Translations under genes and position numbers: made by a program | The notes under the pieces: generated by a model | Seen by the model: only the letters and a program-made list of their open reading frames with translations | The model's database searches: none | Told to the model about the DNA's origin: nothing | Shown here: positions 1-13,696 of the stretch, piece by piece | Position numbering within the stretch: the first letter of the stretch is position 1 | Layout of the letters: each line of letters opens with the position of its first letter | Assembly (NCBI GenBank): GCA_963693305.1 | Contig: OY855914.1 | Coordinates: 14,554,699 to 14,618,698, forward strand | Length of the DNA: 64,000 nucleotides | Direction of reading: 5' to 3' | DNA from: Meandrina meandrites | Taxonomy: Eukaryota > Cnidaria > Anthozoa > Scleractinia > Meandrinidae

Positions 1-3000
1 ATTCTCACATTTCGACAGAAGTAGTATCGTAGATAGTGATTTCAAACGTCTGTTCAGTGGCATTTGAAGGCGAGTGAAAAAGCAACCCGTCGCCGGGTTT
101 CCGTAGACAAACTCACAAAACAAACAGGTCGACTTTTTATAATTTACGAGAGAATTTATGAACAGAAGTTCCCCAAACTTTTAGTAGTTAAGTGTGTCTT
201 TATTTTGTACAGCATATCCTCGTGTTAAAATACTGAACAACATACACAACACAATAGCTGCACACTGCGAAGTGCCCGAGAAGCACAACTTGAATTAAAC
301 TTTTGACGGATGTGAATGAAATCATCATTGTTCGATGAATTAAACTCGTATTTCTATTCATATTAAAACAAGTACATTACCTTAGTCAGTCTTTTGTTTT
401 CATGTCGTCCTTATAATTCCAAAAACATGCGAAACTCGCCAAACTTGTCGTTTTCTCTGAATGTTGTTCTCAAACGAATCAAACTTCATTCTGTTCATTC
501 CGCGCTCGATGTTGAGCGCTTCAGGGACCACGGTTTTGTTTTTCAAAATAGCAACGAACCTGTGCCAAAATGCACTTGCTCTCTTAATGCCTGTCTTCAT
601 CTTGAGAGTACCATTATTCTTTAGTGTCTTCGCATTTTGAATTTGACTCGGAATTAGTCTGTCTTGCCCGCTGCCATTTCGTATTCTGACTCCAAAACAC
701 TGAGGTCCTCTCGCTTATTTGGATGCTCCGAATTTTTACAACTTCGATGCTATCGTCATCGATGAAAGATGGCCTGATGATTCTTGTCCGGACGATTTAA
801 TCCTCACAAAACGGAAATTACGATGACCAACAAACAGAAATTTCGTAATGCCGTTCGCTCGAGTTCACTCGTCCTCTGCAGTTCTGCTTTTCTTCAAAGA
901 TTTGTTCAACCAATCAAAGGCGCGAATTAAAAAATACTTCAATGTGATTGGCTACTTGTTCGCGGCAAAGCTGTTCTAAAAATAGCCTACACGCGAGGAG
1001 CGCGAGGTACACGCGAAAGACATATCTCAAAGCCTATTACCAGAGATGTAGACTTCTAGTTATGGACTTCTGCATATACACATGAATTAGGTTCTTTTTC
1101 TCTTGGAACTAAAAAAATAAACTCAACTGTCATTTTTTTATCCCTAGAAAAAAAAAGAAAAAAAAAGGTTTAACCGAAAGTAATATCTTTCAGAATTTTG
1201 ATATAGTTTTGATTAATGTCATAAACACTCTTGTTTCTTGGTCATTTCAATAAAATGCAAACAGCGGCAACATACATGACACATGGACTACGCATGGTTC
1301 AAAAAAACTTATAGTTTGCTTCACGTTTCGCATGCTACAAAATCATCTTCGGAAGCCATAACATCAAATGACACCATTTCCAAGTTTTAGAGAGTGAGCC
1401 ATTTGACTTACACTGTAGAGTAACAGAAACATTGTTAATACGGGACCTAAACCCCACCCTCCACGACAGCGTGTTGGCAGTGAAAAGCTGTTGATAAAAC
1501 TGATAACAACTGCATTAGCGTCTTGCTCTAAGTCAGTGATACAAGGTAAGATTGTTTTTTTAGTGAAAATCTGTTGCTTTGTTAACTCTGACCATCGAAT
1601 TGTCATTGCTGTGGTTAATTATTGTTTAACTCGTTCTAGTTCCTTGCTTTAATTTTTTAAACTTTTTCGATTCTATAACCGTTACTCTTGAAAATGTGTG
1701 CTTTAGCCGCGCAGTCCATGTGCATTTTATTTTTATGATTAATTTGTAACAGGACTTCATTTCGTCCAATTCACTCGCGATTAAGCGGATCTGACTCCTG
1801 CTACACGATTATTCGATTTTGTTAATCATCTGTACGATTACAGATGATTATATATTCATATAGATATATTCATATTCATATAGATATATTCATGATAAAT
1901 CTTCAGCAGGCTTCGCTTTCTCTAAAATTTTCCTCAGATTTTGTTATACTTATGATTAATTGATTATAGGACTTCGTGTCGTCCACTCCGATTTTCTTAA
2001 CCAGTCGAATGGGACTCCACTCAGTTCCATGCATTACCATTCTACCATTATTAATATTAATAAACCGTATTTCATCTTAACATCAATCAAAAGCTGCTAA
2101 ATATTGGCTGTAAAAAAAGTATTGGTACTCGACCTTGTTTTGTCAGATAAGCGAGTTTACAACTAATTGTAAAGCTATAAAGTATACAAGAATAAGTGGA
2201 TTGGGGGGGAAGCTGAAGTTCACTCTTGTTGGCACTGTAGGCAGTTTAGCCCTTGCAGATGTTTATTTGGCATTTTAATGTTATCCCTATTACCAATAAG
2301 TTTCATTGTCACTTAATACGGTGATTCTTATTTTAATTATATTAATTATTGTACTCTTACATGCACAGAAGTTCGTAATCTACATTTATGAACTTCTGAT
2401 TCTTTTATATTTTATGACACGTTGATTTGTTAAATTAGTTTAACTTTTTAAAAATTATAGAAGAGCCTTTGTTTTGACTTACATTATTTCTTAAACAAAT
2501 GACACTTACAAAATCACGCCGGGCATGGAAACGATAGGAACGATGGAAACGCTTGATTCGGTGACCCGCATGAAACGAAAGAAACAATGTGAACCATGCG
2601 AACCATGTGAAAGCATTTTGCTCCAGAGAAATTTTTAATTAAAAATACTTGTAAATGTACAACAAGAGCGACTAAACGAAGAAGAAAAACAGAAAATAAT
2701 TTACGGGAAGACCAGAAAACTGACAATTTCATTCAGTGTTCGACGTAAATGTGGCTCAGCACTTCAGTTAAGTTTGTTACCTTTCAATCTTGATCTTGTC
2801 CTTTTATACTTCAATAAACTTCATCGAATCTGAGTGCAATTTCGTTTCAGCATAATGTAGAAAGTAGTCTTGATGACAGCCGTGGAGCCGTAAACAAGTA
2901 CAATATGTAAACACTTGCTTCGCTCGTCTTGCACAAGGGGTATAGTTTCCAGAAACGCTATTGCTTCGGATCTTCCCGTAAACCTTAATTGTTGTCACAA

Positions 3001-3205
3001 TTTTCCAGGATGAAAAGACGATTTACGAGGAGATTTCCCGAGGAAAATCTTCAGAAGAAAACTCTTTCGCTCGCTTTCCTCGCGTGTTTCATTCAACTCA
3101 AAAAGTGAACACCGCGCCACAAATTTTCCCGCCTCCTCATACTATCACTTCGTTTACATCAAAATGAAATGTCCAGTTGATTTATACTACAGAAGAACTT
3201 AATAA
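1..3205. other. Intergenic, no gene recognised
   Basis: I find no convincing gene here. The open frames are short, start in low-complexity or AT-rich DNA and show no domain. A small direct repeat of TATAGATATATTCATAT-type sequence lies near 1845-1895, and a purine tract lies near 1145-1168. The sequence around 850-1050 is less AT-rich and could be regulatory, but nothing specific supports this. Confidence 0.5.
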
Positions 3206-3320
3206 AACAATTATTCCATTCGCCCTTGTTGGATACGAGTGGTTATAGCCAACTCGGCGATTCGCGCCTCGTTGGCTATGTACCATCTCGTATCCAACGC
3301 GGGCTCATGGAATAATTGTT
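3206..3320. mobile_element. Short MITE with long inverted repeats
   Basis: The two ends are inverted copies: AACAATTATTCCATTCGCCC at the left is answered by GCTCATGGAATAATTGTT at the right, and TTGGATACGAG is answered by CTCGTATCCAA further in. The whole is about 115 bp and could fold as a hairpin around GGCGATTCGCGCC. It is non-coding, and I saw no clear target duplication. It lies about 320 bp upstream of the next gene's first ATG. Confidence 0.7.
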
Positions 3321-3643
3321 AAATATAAGGCATGAGACAGGGCTGAAAAACGTCTGCGCGTGCGCCCGAGAGGCCCGCGGTATGAAACGCGGGCTCGGGC
3401 GCGCGCTTATTCAAACTTACAAAATTTTGCGGGAAATAAACAGCCGAGACAAAAACTGAAAAAATAAGGACGCAGTAAAAAAAACAAGCTTTTAGTTTCA
3501 ACTTTTAGAAAGGAAAAACATTTCGAAAAAAAATCAGAGGGTGTACAAATTGTGAAAAAAATGTTTTCGCGCCGACAAACGGGCATTTCGTGAAAATTTT
3601 CAATAAGTTGCAAACTCGCTTTAATTAGAGATAATTATCGGCA

Positions 3644-6600
3644 ATGTTTACAGCACTTTGTTGGTTTTTCTTGGCAATTTTTCCGTTCATTTCGGCGAAT
3701 TGTTGGCTGGCCGGCAAAACAAGGAATAGCAACGAAATCTGCTATGGCAGATGTCAGCCTTTGACACCAGGTTTAGCCAGAACAGCAAACTTACCAGAGG
3801 AAACTATGGTGTGTTTACGGCATCGTCGTGCGATCGAAAGACAAGACGATCGCTGCTCCTCGCCGTTTGAAGAGCGACATTCAAAGAAGTTAACGGCAAT
3901 TCCAGTTAGCCTATACGGTATTTTGGATAAAAAAGGAAGGACCAACAAAAATTATCACCCAGGGAGCAAGTGGTGCAACGCATGCAAAGGGAAATTTTAC
4001 AAAAATGCCGAAGGCGACTCTGATATGGCAATAACAACACGAAGAAAGGTAACTCTAATTATACCCTTCCCAAAGCAACCAATAAACTAATATGTTGTAA
4101 ACTTCAATCTGTGTAACTGTTCTGTACATCTTTTTAAATTCCAATCATTCTAGAAAGCCCACAAAAAGAACAATTTGGGAACAGGAGAATTTTACGAGAT
4201 GTACAAACGGGAAGCTGAAAAGTGCAGCGCTCTACATAAACAACTGGATGAAATAAAGCAACAGCTAACAGAGATGAAAGGTTTTAAATTATTTTATTAA
4301 AAGCATACCCGCTGTTTTGATAACTCTTGGCTTTATGATCTTTGCTTTAGTTACGCCTCAAGCTATAATTATAAACTGTTTTTTTAAAAAATTGTTTCTA
4401 GAATCAAGTATTGACAGAAAAATTGAAGAATTTCAAAAAGCTCTCTACAGACACCAAGTTTCCAACCCTGACACAAAACTTTACGATCCATCAACCATGA
4501 AGCAGTTTGCCGATGAACATAGCCCTGGGCTATTTGAAGACCTTCTTAGGTGTGTTACTGGGAGACGAAGCCTATCCGATAAAAGAAAAGAGCTACAACA
4601 GCAAAGAGTTGTGTCTCTTCTTCACATACTTGCCTATTTCAGGTAACATACTTTGAGTGTACATACTAGTTATTAAAAAAAGTACATACTTTTAGTGTAC
4701 CAACAATGAGCTTACAACTCACCAAATTTTCTTCACCAACATTATATCAGTGTGAATTAATTTATTGCCAGGTCTCAGAAAACCTCTGCCCTTCAGAAAG
4801 ACAGTGGGCTCCATGCGTCTAGCTGTGGTATGTCCTTGCGGGGATTATCTGCTGGTCAGGTTTTGGGTTACAGTACAACGCCCAGGTCAATACAGCAATT
4901 AAAAGCAGACCTCAGTAAACAACATGCATCATTCATATCACAACAGTTAAAGAGAGCTAATGAGGTCAGTCTGTCATCTGTAAATCACCATGTTCAAAGT
5001 GTCTCATAATATCTACAGCTCAATTTTATTTTTTCGTCCAGTAAGAATATTGATAGCCCTGTTGTTTAACTAATGGTATTATACTGTAATCTTTCTTTAC
5101 AGCTGAAATGTTTCATAATATTAATGGTAGACGACTTCCACAATATTCACTCCCTTCATATGCCAGCAAAGCTAGTGCGAACAAATGTTGTACATATGGC
5201 ATCCTGTTTGGCTGATGTCCATCCAACAATCCATGCAGTGCCACGACCAGACGTATCTCTACATAGACAGGTAGACATAATTGTAAATGGAGAGACCAGG
5301 ATTTGTACTGGTGGAATTGACATTACATCTGTATCTGACACATTAACAAATGCGTTAAAGAACATGAAGAACCAGTTCTTGGACCAACTACCTTGTTACA
5401 TGCAAAGAATCGATCCAGGAAGACTGCAGGCAGCACTGAGTGAATTAAGGTAGATCTAATTTGCAATAATGACCTTTCTTATCCTCTAAAATCAGGTCTT
5501 TTGTGCTGTAAAACATACACAAACAAATGCTCTTTCTTTTTATTATCATTGTTATTATTATTAAACAAGTCCACTGTTGCCGAGGTCCACAGTGTACCAG
5601 GAAAAAAACAATATATATAAAAATGTCATCTAATGAACGAGTCAACAATATAATAGCTGTTCATAAATAATAAAAAATGTCACAATTTTGTTGTGTATTA
5701 CAGAGTGTACTCAGAACCAACAACACAAGACTTGGAGACACTTGAGAGCTGTATGCTTATTGATGAATTTAGTCAGAACCTGAAGAGCATGGCAGACTAC
5801 CAAACAACACTCGAAAAAATACTGAACAAATATCCGGAAATGGTGACGTATACTAAGAAATTTGTTGTGCCACTGCCAGCTGACTGGCCTGGGTGGTACT
5901 ACCCCAAAAAGTTGATCGCCAGTGGATGGAATGCAAACATAAGCATCATTCCAGAGCAAGGGCCTTTTCATGTTTGCTTAAATGCCTATGAAGACGTTGT
6001 TTCAAACTTTAAATTTTTTTTTGATGAACTGTTTTCACATGTCTTTGGAGGTACTTTGGCAGTGAAACCCAAACCATTCCAAACATCTCTATGTGTGACT
6101 GCTGCCCTGATTGGTTGGCAACTCATTAGAGAAAAAGTGCTGCAAAAATTTGGAAAGTGTAAACACCATGAGTTTGTTACCATCTTGTACTTGCTTGAAC
6201 ATGTCGTGCCCCTTATTTTCTATCAGTATAACATTTTCAGAAGTGGAAACTTGGAGCTTTATGAGAAAGTTATGGCACAAATAGCAATCATTTTCATTTG
6301 CTGGAAACGGAGACACTACGACAAATCAACACTGTCCTTTTTGAGTGACTGTGCATACCAGTGCAGACACCTTCCAGAATACTGGTCTAAAAAGGCAAGC
6401 GTTCTCAAGCTTTTCACTGAAAAAAAAGTTGAGGTCTGGCACTCGATACTGCGAAGAAACACTGAGAAGTTTGATGATGCAAAAGGAATCGAAGATGCTG
6501 CAAAATCAATCGCTTCATCAGGATATTTAAATGACTTTATACAGTCATTTGTTCCACAGTACCACCACAACCAGTCTGCACCAAATTTGTGGCTCATCGC

Positions 6601-8406
6601 AGGGAAAACAGCAGAATTTCTCCTTGAATTGTTTCGTAGAATTTCACAGAACTGCCATACATCACATCAGGTGACTCTCCTAAGAAAAAAAATATATATT
6701 AATATTGTAAAACTTGTGATAGTCCCAGACAGGAATGAGTTACTTCTTGACTAGTACATGTAGTATTTCCTATTTGCAGTAATACTGCTTTCTGAGTCAA
6801 CACAACAAAATAGCTTTTATTTTTAAACAACCTGAGACAAAAACATATTCAAATGAGTTATGGAATCTGAAAAACTATTTTGGTTTCTGTAATTTGCCTA
6901 ATTATTCAACTCCAATTCTGGAGAACAAATAACATACAAAATGATTATAAAACCTTTTAGTGTGTAATATTACTAATATTACTCGAAATACACAGGGATC
7001 CTACACACTCAAAAATTTTAAGAGGATATTTCATTTAATGGGGCAGTGAAAATAATTACCTATATTTGTCCCTCCAATAAATATTCCTAATAGCAAGATC
7101 CATTCCAATCAGGAAACAAAAAAGCAGGTTTTTGCACACAAACTTTTCACCAAATAATTATCTTTGACTTTAGGTTGAACGTACATTTACAAAGAATGGA
7201 CAGCCGAAAGGAAAGCCACAATACCAACTGCCAACATTTGATACCACAGTTGATACCAAGTGTTTTCCATTAAGTTACAACTTAGAAGACATAGAGCCTG
7301 GCCTGCAACCAGACCCAAATGTTTATTGTGATTCACCAACCTGCACAAGGGATGATACAACTTCTGTTATTAGACTGGCATGTTTTCATTGCTTCCATGA
7401 AGCATGCTTGCTTCAATCAAATTGTTGCTGTCCCATCTGTCTGGAACCACTGAAGAAAAAAGCACAACTACTAGCAGACACCTTTAACAAAGGGCTTTTA
7501 ACATCTTCCAAGGATCCTGATTGCCTTGAAAATAATGAAAATCTCCATGATGAAGATTGCAATGCCACACCAGTTATGGGCACAAATGTCACTGATGCTG
7601 AATTGTTTTATTCTTCAACAGAATGGACTCAGAAGGTTGACAATGTCTTAAATACTTTTGGAACAGTCCCTCTCCCGTCCCAGCCCAATCATTCAATTTG
7701 CAACAACACCTCTACTCCAAATATGTCACATTCACCTGGCCCTCATAGTTCTCCTCATGTTCTGACACCCATTCATATCCCACCACACCACATTGGCAAT
7801 GTCACTGTCTGGTCCTTTCCAAGCACTATTTCACAGTCAACAATTCTTGGCAGGAGCGGAAGTAATGCTTGTACACTGATTGCCCTTTTGTTTAGCAAAT
7901 TGTTTTTTTCAGCCAATGTTGTTTCTCCTGCAATTACCAGTCCATTGAGTCAGACATGGGTGTACCAAATCATTGTTCAAGGAATCTTGATAGGCAACAG
8001 GATCTATGACTCAATCACACAACATGCCCCACAAACCTTTGGCGTCTTAGAAGCTCTGCAAGTCTCTACAGTACTGAACAGTATCATTGGGCTTACCACT
8101 GTGAGTCTTGAACTGCCTGCCAGCATTGTTCCTGAGGCAAGTCCTTCCGCCTCATTGCCATATCACTGGAGACAAGCTCTAATGCAGGGGAAAACAACAT
8201 CAATTTTTATTTTGCAATCTAACACCGTTGTTTTCATCCCAACTCCCCAAGGAATTTTTCTCCTGGACAGCCACTTCCATGGAAACAGTGGAGCACATGT
8301 AGCATTTGCAGAGTGGCAGCATGCTTATGATCTTCTTTCGTGGTTCAAGACAAATAATAATTTTCAGTACAACCTTGGGACAGTTACAAATGTTAAATTC
8401 CATTAA
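3644..8406 (+). CDS. RING-finger protein with GRSGSNACTLIAL cysteine-peptidase-like C-terminus
   Basis: Seven exons join in phase: 3644-4048, 4154-4280, 4402-4642, 4772-4964, 5103-5449, 5704-6670 and 7174-8406. All junctions are GT-AG and the total is 3513 nt (1170 residues). The ATG is the first after an in-frame TAA 12 nt upstream. The N-terminus is hydrophobic, then Cys-rich (CNACKGKF). The middle carries MVDDFHNIHSLHMP. The last exon has a RING-H2-like finger (C-x4-C, then CFHCFHEAC, then CPIC) near residues 812-850. A C-terminal domain follows with GRSGSNACTLIAL and FLLDSHFHG, which could be the Cys and Asp/His of a papain-like or herpes-tegument-type (C76-like) peptidase; this is inference. 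I recall similar unnamed proteins in cnidarians. A ubiquitin-related role is possible but unproven. An upstream 5-prime exon cannot be excluded. Confidence 0.8.
7318..7452 (+). other. RING-H2-like zinc finger segment
   Basis: Within the last exon of the gene at 3644-8406. Ligand pattern: CDSPTC (C-x4-C instead of the usual C-x2-C), about 11 residues, ACFHCFHEAC (C-x-H-x2-H-x2-C), then CPIC. This is the order of a RING-H2 E3 ligase finger with a widened first knuckle. Zinc binding is likely; E3 activity is inferred from the family only. Confidence 0.65.
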
Positions 8407-8680
8407 ATTCCACTAACGGAAATTTAATTCAAGTTCAGACGATATGTGACATCTGCTAGATATTATCACCAAGGACATTTATTTGTGTAGTAATTTGAGT
8501 ATATTTTCTTGTTGCCTTGCCTTGCATTTTCATACGTGATTTTTATTCTCCAAGTTACAAAATTGTAAATACGTATTACAAATTTTCATACGTGTTTTTA
8601 CGTTCATAATATTATAACTCAATCAAAGGCTGTAGAGGTAGAGATCGGCCAAGCCTCAATTTTTCGAGTAAACTCAAGTT

Positions 8681-8686
8681 AATAAA
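8681..8686 (+). promoter_or_regulatory. Candidate poly(A) signal
   Basis: AATAAA about 275 nt after the stop codon at 8406, the first canonical hexamer downstream of this gene. Confidence 0.5.
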
Positions 8687-8689
8687 TAA

Positions 8690-11600
8690 CGTGTGAATGA
8701 CTGTGATTTTCAGCTCCCAGTTGAACACTCAGTGTCAGTTACATTTTTCTCTGGGGGTGTAATTCATTACTAAACCAAGGAATTACTACATAATGTTAAG
8801 TTAAATGCTAAGCTCGTAACCACAATAGAAGAAAGGCCAAGTCTTTTCAACGTTGTACACGTTTAGTTTATGACTTACCGAGTGTTGTGGCAGTTATACG
8901 TCTGACAGCGAATCCGCAATTTGTTGGCTTTGGACCACTGTAAATCTCACCACATTTTCTCAGAAATATGTTTGACGTGTCCCAGAGCTCCCGTTGACTA
9001 AAGTTATTCAGGAATGGCGTCCTAATTCAAGCTTGTAAAGAAAAATTAGCCCAGGGTGTACGCCATTTCATGGCGCCAAATTTTCATTGATCAAACGATC
9101 GAAAACACCGGTCAAAATCGCGGTCAACGAGGTCTGCCCCACGCATGCGCAGACGTTTTTCAGCCCTGTCAAGGCATGAGGCTTGCGAGGAACTGAGAAA
9201 ATTGCGAACAAAGTGTAAATACTTTGAAAATTCGCGCGTGACAGGCCATAACATGCGCTTAACCTTTCTTATTGCTCAATATTCACGCATTGCATGCATC
9301 ATGTTATTAAAACCCATGCTTGCCAGGAGCCCGCGTTCATTTCGAAACAAGGACAACAAATGCTTTCTAGGTTGTTTTTAAACAATTCAAAGAGTAAAAT
9401 TCTCGCACCACATGCTCTTGACATAGCTTTAATTATCTCATCATTCATTGCTTCACAACGTTTCACATTTGTAGACATTTGAAAATTTCATCGTCAAGTT
9501 AAGTTATGCAAACAAAAGTCTACGACACGAGGATTGACCAACCGTCTGAGCGAGTGAATTCGCGCTCGTTAACTTAACTCCTATTTTTCATTCTGCAAAA
9601 TAGTCGTAAAAAGCAAAAATTGGCCATCATGGTTCACGTTGTCCAAAATAGCGGCATTTGGTCATTTCACGTCGTTGTTTCGGAAACAACGGCTACGAAA
9701 TGTACCAAAATATCAAACGCACGTGCAGAGTCAATGTAGAGCTATTCATCTGCTCATCAAACCTTTTGTTTGGCGATACTCTTGTTGCCGTCGTAATTTG
9801 CTAAAGCTCCCTCTTCCCAACTCTTCACGTCCCCATCATTTACGTGATTTAGAGTAAGCTCGAAGGCGGATTTAGGTTCAATTTTAAACAAATTCTTAAC
9901 TTCTCTACGCAACTCGTGGTTTCCATAATAACTACTGCGCTCGGTCTGTAGATGGTCCTGACCTCAAGCCAAACGTTTTTACTACCAGCCCAACTCTCGC
10001 CCAAGTCGGGAACAGGGGTGGCACAGTGAAGAGAACTTTTGTATCCCACAAGTGTGGACCGAATTCGAACCCGGCGTCATTATGTGGGTTAATGAGTTTG
10101 TTGCTGATCGGAGCGTTGTTGCCCGGTTGCGATCAAGAAACTTTTTATTTTACTCAGCCAAGGATAAGTACAAAATGCACGTGAAACAGCTGCGTCTGTA
10201 TCCAAGAAAAAAAATCTTAAAACACAGAGCTCGTGTAATAAAAGGCTTATCAACTGAGTTGTGTCAGGCCAGATGGGAAGTACTGTCACTCAGCGTGGAT
10301 GCACATGAGGACTCACATGCATTCTTGTTCCACAGCTGCCTGCGGGTGACACATGGTCATGAATAATTCATTAGGCAAAATTTTGCTTTTCCTACATCTT
10401 TTTAAACGCTTATATCTCGGCCGTTTTGGATACGATTGAGCTGAAATTTTCCAGAGACATAAAAGAATGATGGAAGTTTACGAATGTTGTTTTGATTTGG
10501 TAGTTTGCGCTTTACGTCAACGCTAGAGCGCCATTAGCACGAAATTGCGAAATCCATGATTTTGTGTCCAAGTTTGCGGATCGAGTAAAGACAGCACTCT
10601 GCGATTTTATCAAAAACCGATGAGTCAAGACATCTACTGAGTGTGTCATGACAGAGGCAGATTTTTTAATTTAAACTTTTCCAGCGAGTAAACGTCGTTT
10701 TAATGTGCAAATTTGAATTTAACCCCTTCTATCTTTTTTTTAAAGCGCTATTTTAGAATTCCGCTTCTGTATCCCTGGTATACCTCTCTGCAATGCTAGC
10801 GGCGATGAATCCTTGGACACAAAATTGTCGGAAAAGTCCAAACTTTGAGATTTCCGAAGGTGTTCCGATTAAAACACGAGTGCCAAGGGAGGCAATTATG
10901 GTCATTTTGGTAATTATGGTAATTGCATTCCACGCTTTATGTCAGAAAAGAACAATGCGTTTTCAAAAAGAACGCCTTTATTTATGAATTGTAATGCATT
11001 TACTCTAATTTTTTACTTCTAGTCTTTGATGTATAAATCATTGAAACAAGGATATCTATTTTCAGAGCCGATTTACTACATGTTACACAGGATCCGTGCC
11101 ACAGGCGAACACTTCAAATCACGCGCCATATTTTAGAATAATTATTTTATTCAGTCACGAATGTTTCGTACACTTGACGATGTCAGTCGTTGCACGTCGT
11201 GCATACGCGTTAAATAAATGCACAATGATGAACCTAATGTGTCACCCGCGACCTTAAGTTGGTGGGGCCGTTGCACAAGGAAAAGGTGTCTCTGGGGACA
11301 CGATTTGATTGGAAATTTCTGGTTTTTAATGGCAACCCCCGTAATGATGGTGGCTATGGAAACTGACTCCAAACTGAAAAGCCAAAGGTGATGAGGGCTC
11401 CAAACAGCTAATGATGGTAAAAGATATTGGGGGCTCCCAACTTTGCAGTCCCTGGAAAAGAAAGAAGTAGAGGGAATGGTGTAGAAGGCCAAAAGTTATC
11501 AGGAGAGGTGGAGGATGGCAGGTGTCCTTTGGCATATGAGCATACACAAGAGAAGTGTTGCTGCAGGGTTCTAAACAATGACACTGCAAACAGTGAGAAC

Positions 11601-12056
11601 ATAGGACCACAGAGTAAAGGGGTGAATGGCTGTGCTCTTCAGCAAACAACTTCAGTGGTAGAGTGTCAGCATTGCTATTAAGGTCAATAAATTATATGGT
11701 TGAAAACCCCATTTAATACCATAGTATACCAGGATAATAAAATGAAAATGTTCCTAATAATATTTCATAAGAAATTATGCATAACTTCAATTTCAAGTAA
11801 TGCTTTTATTTTACAGGGTTACTCCAACATGACAATGATAATTAATCAGTAAATTAATTCAAAAAAACATTAACTCTGGCCATTTAGTCGTCAAAGCTGC
11901 ACTACATGTACTGATGCCTAATGCAGAATGCAAATCTATAAGCTGTGTCCGAAGAAACAGAACCTCAAGATATCAAATGTTATTTTCATTTTACCATTAC
12001 AGCTACATGTATTCAGTCAGTTTGAAAATATCAGACCCCTAAGGTACATCGGTTGC
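8690..12056. other. Intergenic repeat-rich DNA
   Basis: No gene was recognised. It contains one copy of a dispersed repeat (about 9270-9620, annotated separately). Another possible decayed element is bounded by GCGGGTGACACAT near 10338 and its complement near 11244. A 104-codon open frame at 10052-10366 lies across the edge of that candidate element and resembles nothing I know. Confidence 0.45.
9270..9620 (+). repeat. Dispersed repeat copy 1 (pair with 13255-13632)
   Basis: Collinear with 13255-13632. Shared blocks include TGTTATTAAAAC, ATGCTTTCTAGGT, AAACAATTCAAA, CATGCTCTTGACATAGCT, GTTTCACATTTG, ACAAAAGTCTACGAC, GAGCGAGTGA, CTCCTATTTT and CATTCTGCAAAA. The copies are diverged by small indels, so this is an old interspersed family. 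Function unknown; non-coding. Confidence 0.75.
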
Positions 12057-12059
12057 TTA

Positions 12060-12627
12060 GGGAGCATTTGATTGACCTTACTTCAGAATAAGAATAAATG
12101 GAACCCCCCCCCCCCCTTTCTGGGGGAGGGGGTGTACACACCCATATATGGGTTATATAGGTATGTGCCCAAATGTATTCCATGTATTCAGATTCTGGAA
12201 TATATGGAATATACTCCAAGCATTCTGCCCTGGGGAGAGCCCTGGGGAGCAGAATACTCAGGTTAATCCAGAATAATTACATCACTTTGTCCTCGCCTTG
12301 CAGCCTTTTTCAGAGCAACAAACCAAATGACTACTGCCAGCATCCATCAAATGTGTGACTAAAAGGAGTTGCTACTCTAAGAAGGATACTTCTGGAGTTG
12401 GGAAGAGATGCTTCTCCTTATTTCCTTGTACAAAGAAATTAAAGGGATGCTTCAAAACATCAATTACAGGAAGAAACAAGTCTGGGAATTGATTGCTGTC
12501 TTGGTGTTATATGCAGGCATTATTCCAGAAATGGAATAATTGTTTTATTGACATACGGACGGAATGGCTATTCTGGAATAATCTGGAATATATTCTTATT
12601 CTGAAATAGGGTCAATTGAACGCAGCC
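12060..12627. mobile_element. Harbinger-like non-autonomous element, TTA target duplication
   Basis: Terminal inverted repeats match: GGGAGCATTTGATTGACC and CAGAATAAGAATA at the left against TATTCTTATTCTG, GGTCAATTGAACGCAGCC at the right. TTA lies immediately outside both ends (12057-12059 and 12628-12630). The three-base TWA duplication is typical of PIF/Harbinger. The interior holds a C-run/G-run hairpin (about 12103-12133) and TGGAATA-rich sequence, with no transposase. Confidence 0.75.
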
Positions 12628-12630
12628 TTA

Positions 12631-13254
12631 GGTTTGCATGAGGCTGCATAAATGCATCAGTTATGATGTAATATAGCCACTTCTGATTAACATAGTCTTA
12701 GGTGCCAGGACTAAATACATGTATATGTTGGGAGAATTTGAAAGTGCTTTTAAAATAATTATATAAATCTTCACCAGTGTGAGTGCCTGTAGGCCGGGTT
12801 TAGGCAAATTTCCTGAACTGTCACTCTTGTGTTTGCATCAGGCTAGGGAAACAAGTGCACCACCCTCTTTTTAATCATCCAGTTAAACAATCAAAGGTCT
12901 CTTTGAGACAACAACTTTTTTGCTTAATGAAGTACTTGTATGAGCAGCAGTATAAGCTAAAAAGATCAAAATATTTTGGTTGTGTTCCAAAAATGATTTT
13001 CTTTCTTCTATCTCTTCTTTAAACCTTTTAAAATTACACTCAAATCATAGCCCTGACTAATGCATACCGCTCTAGACACATGAACGCATTGTGGTTCTAT
13101 GTATTAGGTTAGCTCAATGCGTTGGTACACTGTATTAGAAACCAGGGAGGGCGAAAGTTCAATACACAATCAGGCACGTACACTATCGTTTTTTCCTGCC
13201 TCCCACATTTTTTTCTATATTTTTTCCCCCAAGAGGCCAATATGAAGTGCTTCC
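12631..13254. other. Intergenic, nothing recognised
   Basis: AT-rich sequence without a supported gene or repeat boundary. Confidence 0.4.
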
Positions 13255-13632
13255 CATTTATTATTTTGCTCAATATTTTTGTATTGCATGTGTTATGTTA
13301 TTAAAACTCACGCTTGCCTGGAGCCTGCGTTTATTATGCAACTATGACACCATATGCTTTCTAGGTAATGTTTTGAAACAATTCAAATGAGAAAATGCTC
13401 ATGCCCCATGCTCTTGACATAGCTGATTACTATATCATCATTATTTCACTGTTTCACATTTGCCGACATTAAATTTCATCTTCATTAAGTGCAGTTATAC
13501 ATTGGTGAGCGGAATTACAAACAAAAGTCTACGACCCAAGGAAGGAAGGAAGGAAGGATCGACCGAGCGAGTGATTGCACTTGTCTACTAAACTCCTATT
13601 TTGCATTCTGCAAAACAGTTGTAATAAAAAGG
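13255..13632 (+). repeat. Dispersed repeat copy 2 (pair with 9270-9620)
   Basis: Second copy of the family described at 9270-9620, in the same orientation. It contains a local GGAA microsatellite expansion at about 13540-13558 that is absent from copy 1. Confidence 0.75.
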
Positions 13633-13696
13633 GTGTAATAAAATTATAGCATACCATAGTAAAGCCCACTTGCACCTCTCTCCTCTAAAATATTAA

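Noticed and set aside
10052..10366. 104-codon open frame
   Set aside because: No domain, no splice context, lies across the edge of a probable decayed element.
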